A DNA stretch of 64,000 bases from Spiroplasma endosymbiont of Asaphidion curtum (GCF_964031085.1 NZ_OZ035001.1:248001-312000); one strand, 5' to 3'. Positions 31,380 to 43,203 are shown, counted from the stretch's first letter. Made by a program: numbers and translations. Notes: generated from the sequence alone by a model not told the origin.

Positions 31380-33074
31380 ATGGTGTATCAAAAAGAATAC
31401 CAAAAATGATTAAATAATAATGATTTAGAACCACAATTAAGAAAACAATTAATTGCAATGAATGAAAAAGAAATTATTGATGCTTTTAGTAATTCATTAA
31501 GTTTTGGCACAGCAGGAATTCGTGGGGTTATTGGTCCTGGCATTGCAAGAATGAATATTTATAATATTAGGAAAGCAACAATTGCTTTTATTCAATATTT
31601 ACAAAAACATTATGAAATGGATGAATTACAAAAAGGAATTGTTATTGCTCATGATAATCGTCATTATTCATTAGAATTTAGTCAAGAAGTAGCTAATATT
31701 TTTACTAGTTATAGTATTCCCGTATACTTATTTACTAATAATGATTTACGACCGACACCATTATTGTCATATAGTGTGAGAAAATTAAATGCTTTAGCTG
31801 GAGCCGTAATTACTGCTAGTCATAATCCACCAGAATATAATGGCTTTAAAATTTATGATGAAAATGGTTGTCAATTTTTACCAGTTGTTACTGATGAAGT
31901 TGGTAATAATATGGAAAATATTGCTATTGAGGATGTCTTTAAACTAATAAAACCAATCCAAAAACAATTAATAAAAACTGTTCCGATTTTTGTTGAAGAA
32001 GAATATATTAAAGATGTTAAAGCATTACAATTTTATCCTCATGAACAAAAGAATATTAAGATAGTTTTTTCTAATCAACATGGTACTAGTCGTGATTGAG
32101 TAATGAATGTTTTACAAAGTAGTAATTATGAAGTAATTCCTGTTAAAGAACAATGAGATTTTGATCCTAATTTTAGTAATACACCATCACCTAATCCTGA
32201 AGTTGCTGAATCTTTTACATTAGCTATTAAATATGCTAAAAAAAATAATGCTGACTTAATTATTATTAATGACCCTGATAGTGACAGAATTGGTATTGCA
32301 GTTTTACATCATAACGAGTATAGTTTATTAAATGGTAATGAAACAGCACCAATTTTGTTAGAATACTTATTGAGTCATTATCAACAGCAAAAAATTATGC
32401 CATCTAATCCAGTAATGTATAATACTTTTGTTACTGGTCATTTAAGTGATTTGGTAGCAAAATCTTATGGTTGTGAAGTTATTAAAACATTAACTGGTTT
32501 TAAATGAATTGGTAACGAAATGGCAAAAGAAAAGACACGGAATATAAATTTTGTTTTTGGTTTTGAAGAAGCATATGGTTATGTTGTTAAAGATTTAACT
32601 CGTGATAAAGATGGTATTGCTGCAGCAATGGTTGTTGCTGAGGCTTGCAATTATTATCGCCAACAAAATAAGTCATTGGTAGATGTTTTAGAAGATATTT
32701 ATCAAAAATATGGGTATTTTTACTTTAATACTGTTAATGTTGTTTTAAAAGGTACTAGTGGGCAAAAAGCGATTAAGACGATTTTAGCAAAGTTAAGAAA
32801 ATATTCAATTGTTAGTTTAAATAATATTAAATTAGAAAAAAAAGAAGATTATTTGCAAGGTTTATATAACATGCCACCCCAAGATTTATTAAAATTTTAT
32901 TTTAATGATGGTTCTTGATTGGCGATAAGAGCTAGTGGTACTGAACCAAAAATTAAATTTTATTTTGTTTGTGTTGATAAATCAGTAAAAGCAGCAAAAA
33001 TAAAAATGGAATTAATGTTTTCCGATTTAGAAAAAAATTATTTACATTTAAAGAAAGGGAAATTAGATGATTAA
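31380..33074 (+). CDS. Phosphoglucomutase/phosphomannomutase
   Basis: An alpha-D-phosphohexomutase of 564 residues interconverting hexose 1- and 6-phosphates. Domain signatures in order are F-G-T-A-G-I-R-G, the phosphoserine loop T-A-S-H-N-P-P-E-Y-N-G (about residue 147), the Mg loop D-P-D-S-D-R-I (about 298), the sugar loop G-F-E-E-A-Y-G-Y (about 394) and the phosphate loop R-A-S-G-T-E-P-K-I (about 522). UGA is Trp at 31407, 32097, 32154, 32505 and 32916. It has AGGAGG before ATG and overlaps yhaM by 8 bases. In other mollicutes this gene (also called manB, pgcA or deoB-like) serves glycolipid and nucleotide-sugar supply. Confidence 0.93.
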
Positions 33075-34014
33075 AGATTTAAAAGCAAATAGTAATGTTC
33101 TTGATAAATTCTTAGTTGAAAAAGTTAATCAAGGAACAGCAAGTAATGGAGCAACATATTTAACAGTAACTTTAAAAGATAAAACAGGACTTATTGAAGC
33201 CCGTTTATGAAATTCACAACGCGAAGATGTAATTAAATTACAAGCAGGAGTAATTGTTGAAATTAATGGTTTAGTTTCAGAATATCAAAGAAATTTACAA
33301 GTTAAAATTAATAATTATAAAATTATTCCTTTACAAGAAGCAGATCTTAATTTATTTGTTAAAAGTGCTCCAGTTAGTGAAAGTTTAATGTGGGAACAAA
33401 TTAATAAATTTATTGGAGAGATTAAAAATAATGTTTGAAAACAAATTGTTGAAGAAATTTTAAAGACGCAACAAGCTCGTTTTAAAATTTCTCAAGCAGC
33501 GGTTAGACATCATCATAATATTCATTCGGGATTAATGTGACATACACTAACAATGTTACAAACAGCAAAAGCAATTTGTGAAATTTATAATGATCGTAAA
33601 ATTAATAAAAGTTTATTATATGCGGGAATTATTTTACATGATATGGGAAAAACTAAGGAATTACAAGGCGATTTAACAGTTGAATATAGCTTGCAAGGTA
33701 AACTAGTAGGTCATATTTCAATTATGGCTGGTGAAATTGCTATCATTGGCGAGAAATTACAATTAGATATGCAACAAGTAGTTTTATTACAACATATGGT
33801 TTTAGCAAGTCACGGTAAAAATGAATATGGTTCTCCAGTTTTACCACAAATTATGGAAGCAGAAATTTTGCATCATATTGATAATTTAGATGCAAGAATT
33901 TATGCGATTGATAGTGGTTTAGAACAAATTGAAAATGAATCTTTTTCACAACGCATCGGAGGATTAGAAAATCGTAGTTTTTATCGTCACAATTATTTTG
34001 ACAATGAAAAGTAA
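33067..34014 (+). CDS. yhaM: 3'-5' exoribonuclease YhaM
   Basis: 315 residues. An N-terminal OB-fold (residues 1-90: A-T-Y-L-T-V-T-L-K-D-K-T-G, G-L-V-S-E-Y-Q) binds nucleic acid. An HD domain follows with H-H-H-N-I-H-S-G-L-M-W(UGA)-H-T and I-L-H-D-M-G-K, supplying the metal site, and later H-G and H-H-I-D-N-L-D-A-R. YhaM degrades RNA and single-stranded DNA from the 3' end. It starts inside the phosphoglucomutase gene and ends before a bidirectional terminator shared with hinT. Confidence 0.92.
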
Positions 34015-34023
34015 ATAGTTATT

Positions 34024-34060
34024 AAAAAAGAATTCCTAATAAATCTAGGAATTCTTTTTT
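34024..34060. terminator. Bidirectional terminator between yhaM and hinT
   Basis: AAAAAAGAATTCCTA pairs with TAGGAATTCTTTTTT. It serves the converging genes on both strands. Confidence 0.88.
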
Positions 34061-34475
34061 AATTAATCTTAAGTTTTTTTTGCAATGTTGTTAGTTTTTT
34101 ACTATCAACAACGATTTGATTTTTTGGTAATTGTAAACCACTGTTGGAAGAATATTTAGGGATAATATGTAAATGATAATGTTCAATAGTTTGTCCAACA
34201 AGAATACCATTATTAGAAATAAAATTAATTGCTGAAGTATTGAGTTGAATTTCAATTCGTTTAGCTACTTTTTTAGCAGTAATATTAACAAAAGAAATGA
34301 TTTCATCATTAGTATTAATAAAATTTGTACTATGAATTTTAGGAACTACTAGGGTATGTCCTTTGTCAACGGGCATAATGTCTAAAAAAGCAATTGTATG
34401 TTCATCTTCATAAATTATATAACTAGGAATTTGGTGCAAAATAATTTTGCAAAATAAACAAGATTGTTCATTCAT
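34059..34475 (-). CDS. hinT: HIT-family nucleotide hydrolase (HinT-like)
   Basis: 138 residues, the usual HIT size. The histidine triad is H-Y-H-L-H-I-I-P (about residue 98), the nucleophile being the middle His. The N-terminus C-L-F-C-K-I-I-L-H-Q-I-P-S and D-I-M-P-V-D-K-G-H-T-L-V-V-P-K are family features. The zinc pair C-x-x-C is present in the start, but the second zinc His pair is less clear. It likely hydrolyses adenosine phosphoramidates. AGGAGG precedes ATG. Confidence 0.93.
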   Translation of the reverse strand: MNEQSCLFCKIILHQIPSYIIYEDEHTIAFLDIMPVDKGHTLVVPKIHSTNFINTNDEIISFVNITAKKVAKRIEIQLNTSAINFISNNGILVGQTIEHYHLHIIPKYSSNSGLQLPKNQIVVDSKKLTTLQKKLKIN

Positions 34476-34495
34476 TTAATAGTCCTCCTTGTTTT

Positions 34496-34527
34496 AAAAA
34501 AGAGAACAGTTAACTGTTCTCTTTTTT
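34496..34527 (-). terminator. Terminator of the lipoprotein operon
   Basis: AAAAGAGAACAGTTAACTGTTCTCTTTT is a perfect palindrome; on the minus strand it follows the stop codon of the lipoprotein gene. The hinT promoter must lie in the remaining bases. Confidence 0.85.
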
Positions 34528-34533
34528 TGTAAA

Positions 34534-35994
34534 TTAATCATCTTCTTCATCTTGGAAATAAGTAGATAAATCTTCTCATATTTTTTTATTGTAAATATTT
34601 TTCTTAGTTACAATGTATTTTGTATATAAATATTGAGCAGCATTCTTTTTTAAATTATCATCTTTGGAAATTGTAAATAATAATTCATTAATTAATGATG
34701 CTTTTTTATTATTGGGAAGAGTTTGCATTCCAGTATTATTGCGTTCGCTATTTTTTTTAGTTCCAGTTTTATTAGTATTATTTTTTCACTCAAATTCTAT
34801 CCCTTTATCAATTTTATAACCTTTAAACAAATCAGTGACAAAAATTGGCAGGACATAAATTTTAGATACATAACGGCGGTCTTCAGTATAAAATTTATTT
34901 ATTTCAAAATTATTAGGAGTTTTAGTACTAGCAAAACCAACAATTTGTCTTTCTTTCACTTGCTCTTTATAAAAATCTTCCATTGTGTTATCACCATAAG
35001 GATTATTATCATTACCATAAGCAACAAAACCACGAAAACCGGCCATATTAAATATTGGATCAAAAATTGTTTTGACTTCATTATTATTAGGTTTAAATTT
35101 ATTTTTGAAATCAGTATCTGGAATTAACATAACATCATCGTTAGGTAAATTTGCTTCATTTTCCTTTTTAACTTTTACTTCTCAAACCATTTTTATTTTA
35201 CTATCTCAAACATTACCTGAATCAAATGTTTGTACACTTTTAGGAACAGTTCAACTTATTGGCAATGAATAATTACCATCTTTTTTTAATTCAAAAATCC
35301 GATCTTGTAATCAAGTCATTGTCATTAAATTATCAAGAATAGTAGGTTTAATTTGTGCATTATAGTAATCAGCAAATCGTTCACGGACTTTAACTTTATA
35401 ATTTATAGTTTCATTGTTGCCACTTGTGATTTCGGCTGTCATTAAGTCATCAATGCTTGGTTGAATTGTATTAGTATAGGCTTCATCTTTTTCTTCATCT
35501 CAAGTTCCTAAAATATGTCATTCGGCTGACTGCTTAATGTCGTATCCTTGTTTAGTAACTGTTGCTTCTAAGAAACTATTATTTAATCTTGCTTTTAAGT
35601 ATTCTTGATATAATTTATCACCTGCTATTTGGTTTCAAAGGTTATCAAATTGTTGCAAATAATCGGTAATTTCTGTCTCAGATAAGTTTTCAATTTTTTT
35701 GCCTCGCATTTTCGCATATATCGTAACAAATTCATTGCGAGCAATAATCTCTTTAATAGCATTAAAACCATATTCACTAATCTTACCTTTAAATTTATCA
35801 AATAGTGCTTTTCCAGTAATATTATTTTTATCGGTTATTTGTAATAATTTAATAAATTGTTCTTCTTGAGTTTTTTCAGATATATTAGTATCAATGCGGT
35901 CTTTAGATTTACTACAAGCAATAACAGTTACAATAGGAGATGAAGATATTAAAATTGTACTTGTGAAACTGACTAATTTCTTTAGTATTTGCAT
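34534..35994 (-). CDS. Lipoprotein, unknown function
   Basis: 486 residues. The leader M-Q-I-L-K-K-L-V-S-F-T-S...V-T-V-I-A-C is a lipoprotein signal with the acylated Cys at about residue 27. The mature part is Asn/Lys/Asp-rich and contains E-K-T-Q-E-E-Q-F-I-K-L-L, F-D-K-F-K-G-K-I-S-E and L-I-P-D-T-D-F-K-N-K-F-K. Many UGA Trp codons occur. It lies one base after the stop of the frameshifted lipoprotein upstream (35996), so both were one operon. It may be a surface antigen or a transport-associated lipoprotein. No family is recognised. Confidence 0.8.
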
Positions 35995-35995
35995 C

Positions 35996-37952
35996 TTAAT
36001 GTTTCTCCTTTTCTAATTTTAATCAATAGTTATTAATTTCTGTTGATGAATAAAGGTTCCCTTTCCCTTTAATAGTTCATAAGTTATCTTTATTATTCAT
36101 AAAGTTATCATTAATAATTGTATTAACATCAATTAATGCTCCAATAGTTTTATTTTTATTGAAAGGAATCTTATTAATGGCATCATTTTCATCATTTAGA
36201 TTTTTACTTAAAATATTAATTTTAGTTCCTAACAGTGAAGAACGAGAAGTTTTAAATATTTTACCTAAAATAGCAGTTCATTTATCTTGGTCAGATTCAA
36301 TATATTCTTTATATCATTCATTATTTGGTTTATCATCATCTCTTTCTAATCACGCCATCATATTTCAAAATCAAAATCATCAGTTTTCATTATTATCAAT
36401 ATTATTTTGGGAAAAATCAGTATAAGTTTTAATTTCATTCAAAGGATTAAAACCAGAACTTTCACTTTGAGGATTATCATCAACGCGTTTTTTAAATTCA
36501 TCAAATAAATATTGTAAATAGGGAGTTTTAGCAAGACGCATATTTACAGGTGAAGTTATTGCCGGATATTTGCCGTCACTTTCTTGATTTTCGCCAATAT
36601 CACCATCAGCATCATAACCTTTTCGTAACTTGTCATAACCATTAATTTTAATAAAACGCACTTCATTCGTATCAGCAATAAAAACAACTTTATCAGTACC
36701 AATTTTAATTTTTTTAAAAATAATATTTTTGTTGCTATCTTTTCGTTCATCATTTAAATCCTTTAAAAGGGCATCAAAGTTAGTTGGAATACTTCCACCA
36801 TCATTACCATCGTATGCTAAATCGTAAGTCGCTGCTTTAAACATTGGACTAAATTTATCATTAGAACTATCTAAAGTTAATAAATTAGGTAATTGACCAA
36901 AGGTTGTTTTGTTATTATCGCTATATAAACCAGCCAATTGCTCAAAAGATTTAGTTTTAGCATCATTTAAAAAATCATTAATATTTTTTAAATTCTTATT
37001 TTCATCAAAATCTTTTGTTTCAATACCATCTTCTAAACCATTTTTGTCTTTACCATCATATTTAAAATTAATTTGAGAAACTAATAACGGTTTTAAATTA
37101 AAGTATCATTGTTCAGCAATAAATTTTTGTTCTTTACTTAATTTATTTGATTGTTGAGCATCGGGGTTCATTATTACCTTATTGTTCTCATCAAATTTAA
37201 CAAGATTTTCTAGCTTGATAGCAAAAGTATTGAAAAGACTTTCAATTTTTTCTTTTAATTCATTATTATTATTAAGTTCATATGCTTTTCTTAACGCTCG
37301 GTTCCGAGTTTCGGTTTCGGTTTTACTACCATATCATAAATAAATGTTAAAATTATCACCATCGCTGTTGATTTTCTTTATTAAATCATTGGCAATTCTT
37401 TTAATTTGCTCCATACTATAGCGATCATAATCAATTTGAAAGTCATTAATAAATTTTTTTCGAAAAGTTTCATAAACATTATTGGGAGTAGAATTATCTA
37501 ATAATAAGTGATCTTTAAATCCTTCTGCACCGCCTCATTTTTTATATTCTTTAGCTTCTTCTTTGGTTTTATTATTTCCTCATTGTTTATGTAAAGTTCC
37601 TTCAATATAAGTATTTAAATTGGTCATCATATTATCGTAACTTTTTTTAAATATCGGATCATTTTTTTTGCTTTTAAGAACAGATAGTTGTAAGCGTTTA
37701 GTAAACTCAACAAATTGTTCTTTTTTAATTTCATTATTGTTAATGAAATTATTGAAAAGTTGATCAATTGTAATGCGATCTAATTTTCCTGAAAAATAAT
37801 CTAATCCTTTAAATTTTAATGTTGGAAGGTCAAGAAGTACTTGCGAACCATCATCACCAATAAATTCTCATTTATTGGAGCAAGCTGCTGATGTCAATAT
37901 TGGACTTATTGATAACACCAAAGCAAATGGAAAAACTATCTTTTTCTTCATT
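35996..37952 (-). pseudogene. Large lipoprotein, frameshift in signal peptide
   Basis: The gene starts M-K-K-K-I-V-F-P-F-A after AAGGAG, but CTTTTGG contains one T too many. With three T the leader would continue L-V-L-S-I-S-P-I-L-T-S-A-A-C, a perfect lipobox, and the frame would then stay open for about 650 residues to 35996, with many UGA(Trp). As written, translation from the ATG ends at UAA about 26 codons in. Main-frame TTG codons beside it could give a weak start. The mature part includes D-L-P-T-L-K-F-K-G-L-D-Y-F-S-G-K and L-Y-S-D-N-N-K-T-T-F-G. It is a recent mutation, phase variation or a sequencing error. Confidence 0.75.
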
Positions 37953-38052
37953 AATCTCAATCACTCCTTAAATATTAGTTTTCATAAAATATTTAATTTT
38001 ACAATACATATTATACACTATATAGTAAAAATGTAATTTCTAAAATACGGGT

Positions 38053-38201
38053 AGGTTGCGTTTAGTTTTCTTAGGTATTGCTTTGAAGAAGTAAAACAAT
38101 CAGCTAATTATATTATTTAATTACTAAACTAACCCTGCCTTTCTTGTTATTGTCATTTTTATTCTTTACTATTTTATCATATTATTGAATTTTTACACAA
38201 T
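38053..38201 (-). repeat. Phage-derived fragment, inverted copy of 4559-4637 plus 5722-5793
   Basis: This segment is the reverse complement of the sequence around the IS-B at 4638-5721, here without the IS. It holds the same promoter-like and short-leader region, and it begins with the boundary motif GCGTTTAGTTTTCTTAGG (38058-38075). At 38202 the next element starts at exactly the base where the IS-B relic ends at 4558. Confidence 0.75.
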
Positions 38202-38304
38202 AGACTTGGTACATAACTATAACATTTTGCACCTACCAAACTATAAAATTCATTTTCGTCTTTGTATTTATCTAACATTTGTACTTCACCTAGGAAATAA
38301 TATT
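38202..38304. repeat. 144-bp MITE derived from IS-A (copy 3, truncated)
   Basis: Starts AGACTTGGTACATAACTATA. After about 103 bp it is cut by the IS-B end at 38305, and the rest is missing. Confidence 0.75.
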
Positions 38305-38448
38305 AGACTTCTTGCATTACTTATTAAAATAATTACAAATTATTTGTAAATAAAAAATACTATATAGTAATTTCTAACTTTTATTAGGTTAATACTTATG
38401 GATTTTATTAAATGTGTAAATTTTGACACAACAAAAAATTATTTTATT
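38305..38448 (-). mobile_element. IS-B terminal fragment, cut by another IS-B
   Basis: The first 144 bp of IS-B (non-coding right end) up to ATTATTTTATT, where a second IS-B begins with the same sequence. The remaining part of the first copy is absent. Confidence 0.8.
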
Positions 38449-39531
38449 AGACTTCTTGCATTACTTATTAAAATAATTACAAATTATTTGTAAATAAAAA
38501 ATACTATATAGTAATTTCTAACTTTTATTAGGTTAATACTTATGGATTTTATTAAATGTGTAAATTTTGACACAACAAAAAATTATTTTATTATTTAAAT
38601 TTAATTTTAAATAAATATTTTATGTTATCTATAATTGCAAATTATAAATTGAAGCAATTAAATTAAATCTTAAACTAAATCGTTTTCTACGATTACGATA
38701 TTTTTCAGTAATAATTTTAAATTTTTTAAGAATAGCAAAAATATTTTCAATAATAATTCTCATTTTTGAAATTAATTTATTATTATGTTTTTGTTCTTTA
38801 TTTAAAGGGTTTTTCTTTGTTTTTTTCTTAGGTATTAGAACATTACTATGAATTTTTTGTATTCCTTGATAACCATTATCAACTATTAATTTAGTATTTT
38901 TTAAAATTGGGATTTTTGATTCTTTAAATAAACAAAAATCATGCTTTTTACCGAGAGAAAAATTTGTTGCAATAATTATTTTGCTTTCTTTTTCAATAAT
39001 TACTTGTGTTTTAATAGTGTGTTTTTTCTTTTTTCCTGAATAAGATTGTTTTTGTCTTTTTTGGGCGTTGAATGGGTGTTTCTGTAGCATCAATAATAAT
39101 TGTTTTATCATTAAAATAATCATTTATTAATGCTTTTTTACCAGCAAGTTGTTGAAAATCAGGATGTTTGATTAAAATATCTTCAATTCACTTGATATTT
39201 CGATAACAACTAGCTTCACTAATATCAAAACTTTTACCAAGATGAAAATAAGTACGATATTCTCGTCAATATGATAAAGTCATCAATAATCTATTTTCTA
39301 ATGATAATTTATTATTTTTACCACCTCTTTTAAACTTTTTTAACTCAGCTTCTTTTAAAATATTTAACATTTTATTAAAAGTACTTTGCTTTATTCCAGT
39401 TAATCGTAATAATTCTTTATCATTAATAAAATTAAATTTATCAAATTTCATAATCTTAAATTCCTTATAATTTCTATTTTAAATATATTTTATAGGAATT
39501 TTGTTTAATAAATAAGTAATGCAAGAAGTCT
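38449..39531 (-). mobile_element. IS-B, 1083-bp copy inserted in IS-B
   Basis: Complete ends. It is one base shorter than other copies because the slippery run has six instead of seven bases. Confidence 0.9.
38629..39451 (-). pseudogene. IS-B transposase with altered frameshift run
   Basis: The sequence is as at 4818-5641, but the run at about 39058 has six A (sense). The second half is then in the +1 frame relative to the first, so a -1 slip gives an early stop. The second half is open on its own as a 164-residue frame starting M-I-I-L-M-I-K-Q. It is probably inactive. Confidence 0.75.
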
Positions 39532-39540
39532 AATGTAAAA

Positions 39541-40816
39541 ACCATAGAAAACAAGCATTGATTAAGTTTATTTACAACTCATAAAAATATGTACACTAAC
39601 AAATGTGAACAATTAGCTAATGAATATGAAAAATTAGATGAATACTTATATAAATATCATTATCGGTTAAACCAAGGTTATAAAGTAGTTCATTTTGCAA
39701 CAAGAACAATTATTACAATTTTTGGTGAAGTTGTTTTTAAGCGACGCCGATATAAATATTGAAATCAAAAATCAGGTAAATTTGAATATGTATGTTTATT
39801 AGATAAAGAAATTGGTTTATTACCTAAACAACGCATTTATTTTGATGTCCAATTTAAAGTTTTAAGTCTTCTAGGTGATGGCAAGCGCTATCGTGATGTT
39901 TTAGATGCTCTAAATCATTGTTATATTTCAAAAGGTAGCATTTCAAATATTTTAAATAAATATGATATTGCCGAATATTTTCAACTAGCAGAAAAAGAAA
40001 CTAAAACTAGAATTGATGTCAAAAATAAGGACTTATATATTCAACTAGATGAGACATTTTTAGCGACATTAGATCAGAAAGTTAAACAAGACCAAAGAAT
40101 TCGTTTAGTTACTTTTCATACTGGACATAAAGAAAAAAATTATAAAAATGCTCGTAGAGCGTTAGAAAACAAACGAGGTCATTTTTTAATGTTAAAAATT
40201 GGTAAACAAATAAATACGATGGATTATCGTGATTTATTAATTAGAGAATTACAAAAACATTATTTGAATATTAATTATGACAAAATAATTGTTTGTGGCG
40301 ATGGCGCTACTTGAATTAGAAAAATTGCCAATAGTTTTGGTAATGTTAGATATATTTTAGATGGTTATCACGCTATTAAAAAATTAAAACAAACAGCATT
40401 TAATATTATTTTTGAAAATCGCAAAGTAACACTAAATAGTTGAATTAAATTATATAAGGATGGCAATCTATCAAGAATTAATCAAAACCATTCGTAATAT
40501 TGCTAAAAATGAATTAAATAAAGATATTAAAACAAATTTAAGGAAGGCAAGTAATTATTTCAGTAATAATAAGCACGGCATTCATCATCAAAATTTAGAA
40601 TGAAATATCGGTTGTAGCATTGAAAGTGATGTATCGCATTTAGTAAAACAACAATTAGGATATGGGGCAAAAATATATAATCATAAGAATTTAAATAATC
40701 TACTACATTTAAAAATGGCAAATTTAAACAAATTAAATGTATTACATTACATTAATGAAAATATTAATTCAGAAATAGAAATCAGAAAAGAAATATATAA
40801 AAATTCATTAAAATAA
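39541..40816 (+). pseudogene. ISLre2-family (UPF0236) transposase, truncated and frameshifted
   Basis: The frame N-V-K-T-I-E-N-K-H-W(UGA) begins at the edge of IS-B, so the N-terminus is lost. Conserved stretches are I-T-I-F-G-E-V-V-F-K-R-R-R-Y, L-G-D-G-K-R-Y-R-D-V, I-Q-L-D-E-T-F-L-A, I-I-V-C-G-D-G-A-T-W(UGA)-I and L-D-G-Y-H-A-I-K-K, which carry the Asp residues of the UPF0236/ISLre2 transposases. Near 40465 the frame is broken after L-Y-K-D-G, and the C-terminus continues one frame over (I-Y-Q-E-L-I-K-T-I-R-N) to UAA at 40816. No terminal repeats were found. Confidence 0.82.
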
Positions 40817-40823
40817 ATATAAT

Positions 40824-41751
40824 AGACTTCTTGCATTACTTATTTATTAAACAAAATTCCTATAAAATATATTTAAAATAGAAATTATAAGGAATTTAAG
40901 ATTATGAAATTTGATAAATTTAATTTTATTAATGATAAAGAATTATTACGATTAACTGGAATAAAGCAAAGTACTTTTAATAAAATGTTAAATATTTTAA
41001 AAGAAGCTGAGTTAAAAAAGTTTAAAAGAGGTGGTAAAAATAATAAATTATCATTAGAAAATAGATTATTGATGACTTTATCATATTGACGAGAATATCG
41101 TACTTATTTTCATCTTGGTAAAAGTTTTGATATTAGTGAAGCTAGTTGTTATCGAAATATCAAGTGAATTGAAGATATTTTAATCAAACATCCTGATTTT
41201 CAACAACTTGCTGGTAAAAAAGCATTAATAAATGATTATTTTAATGATAAAACAATTATTATTGATGCTACAGAAACACCCATTCAACGCCCAAAAAAAG
41301 ACAAAAACAATCTTATTCAGGAAAAAAGAAAAAACACACTATTAAAACACAAGTAATTATTGAAAAAGAAAGCAAAATAATTATTGCAACAAATTTTTCT
41401 CTCGGTAAAAAGCATGATTTTTGTTTATTTAAAGAATCAAAAATCCCAATTTTAAAAAATACTAAATTAATAGTTGATAATGGTTATCAAGGAATACAAA
41501 AAATTCATAGTAATGTTCTAATACCTAAGAAAAAAACAAAGAAAAACCCTTTAAATAAAGAACAAAAACATAATAATAAATTAATTTCAAAAATGAGAAT
41601 TATTATTGAAAATATTTTTGCTATTCTTAAAAAATTTAAAATTATTACTGAAAAATATCGTAATCGTAGAAAACGATTTAGTTTAAGATTTAATTTAATT
41701 GCTTCAATTTATAATTTGCAATTATAGATAACATAAAATATTTATTTAAAA
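40824..41751 (+). mobile_element. IS-B, right end replaced by IS30
   Basis: The left end is intact. After the transposase stop only ATAACATAAAATATTTATTT remains before IS30 copy 6 at 41752. The right terminal repeat is missing, and no target duplication flanks the IS30. Confidence 0.88.
40904..41727 (+). CDS. IS-B transposase (-1 frameshift product)
   Basis: Complete two-frame transposase with the seven-A run (near 41294), as at 4818-5641. It could act on other copies in trans although its own element has lost one end. Confidence 0.82.
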
Positions 41752-42833
41752 GCTGAATTATACTTGTAAGTGCAAGTAAATAAAATTGCAAAAAATCTCA
41801 TATAAAAATTTCATGATGCTAAGTTTATTTTAGAAAAAACAAAGCAAGGAGTTTTTATATGGGTTACAAACATCTTGGCATATATGAAAGAATTTATATT
41901 GAGAATCAATTGAAGTTTAAAGTAAAAATTAGTGAAATAGCTAAAAATCTTAATCGAAGTATTAGTACTATTATTCGAGAAGTCAATAGAAATAAAGATA
42001 GTAATCATTATTTTTCATTAATTGCACAAAATAAAGCAGAAAACAGAAAACAATCACATGTTTATTTTCATAAGTTTAAAAATAGAGAATTAGTAAAATA
42101 TGTACAACAAAAATTACTATTAGGTTGATCGCCTGAACAAATTTATGGCAGAATTAAAAATTTTCATAAAGAATGAATTATTAGTTTTAAAACAATTTAC
42201 AATTGAATTTATTCTGGATTACTTGAAAAAGTTACTAATAAAAATTTAAGAAGAAAAGGTAAGAAACGAAAATCTCAAGAAAATCGCGGTAAATTTAATG
42301 GTAAATCAATTAAAGAACGAAATATTAATGTTAATAATCGTATAACTGTTGGTCATTGAGAAGGTGATACTGTAGTATCATCACGAGGTAAAAGTAAATC
42401 ATGTTTAATAACTTTAGTTGAAAGAACATCAAGATTTACTTTAGCAATGTTAGTTGAAAATAGAACTACTAAAGTTGTTAACGAAAACATTAGCCATTAT
42501 TTATCAATTCTTCCAAATAATCTTGTTAAGACTATAACATTTGATAGGGGTAAAGAATTTTCTAATTGACAACAACTTGAAAAAAATTTAAATGTGAAAA
42601 TTTATTTTGCTAATGCGTATTCGCCTTGACAAAGAGGTACTAATGAAAATACTAATGGTTTAATTAGAGAAAAATTTCCTAAAAAATTTAATTTTTCAAA
42701 TACTACTAAAAATGCAGTTCATAAATTTATATTGTCTTTAAACCAAAGACCAAGAAAAATACTAAATTATCTTTCACCAATCGAATATTTGGTTAGAAAA
42801 ATAATTTACTTGCACTTACAAGTATAATTCAGC
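41752..42833 (+). mobile_element. IS30-family element, copy 6, with two identical ends
   Basis: The left end GCTGAATTATACTTGTAAGT is normal. The right end, instead of the usual TTTACAATTTGGC, is the inverse of the left (ATTTACTTGCACTTACAAGT then ATAATTCAGC). Flanks (AAAA and ATTG) do not match. The right end has been converted or recombined. Confidence 0.88.
41859..42827 (+). CDS. IS30 transposase with 6-residue C-terminal extension
   Basis: It has helix-turn-helix and DDE motifs as in the other copies. Because the right end is replaced, the normal UAG after L-V-R-K-I-I is UAC, and the protein continues Y-L-H-L-Q-V before UAA at 42825. 322 residues. The extension should not affect the catalytic core. 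Confidence 0.88.
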
Positions 42834-43090
42834 ATTGTAAAACGAAACAAATTGCTATAGCTAATAGGGTGTTATCTATTAACTGGTAAACTTCTTTTGG
42901 TTATGGCGACCACCCACAATTTATCGTGCTTTAATACATACCAACATTATTAATTCACTTGTATTTAATTTTCAAAGAACAAATTTTAACACCTTATAAA
43001 ATAAAAAGACAATCATTGTTGACTGTCCTTAATACTTATTCAAATCTTTACCCACCTAAGAAAACTTTATGCGCCCTACGGGTACTTTAT
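42834..43090 (-). repeat. Plectrovirus intergenic segment, inverted copy of 48114-48360
   Basis: About 255 bp matching the reverse complement of 48114-48360 with a few differences. It includes the hairpin AAAAAGACAATCATTGTTGA/CTGTCCTT (43003-43030) and the boundary motif CCTAAGAAAACTTTATGCG at 43055. It holds no gene. Confidence 0.8.
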
Positions 43091-43203
43091 GTTAAGGATA
43101 GCAATTATCGCCTAAATTAGGTAAAATATACTAGTAGTTAATTAAATAATAATTTCTTAAAGTTATTAAAAATTCTTATATCTAATATTTGTAGATATAT
43201 ATT

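Noticed and set aside
34723-35127. Plus-strand frames over the lipoprotein genes (also 35072-35272 and 36159-36425)
   Set aside because: They are antisense shadows; the minus-strand frames have signal peptides, lipobox and typical UGA(Trp) use.
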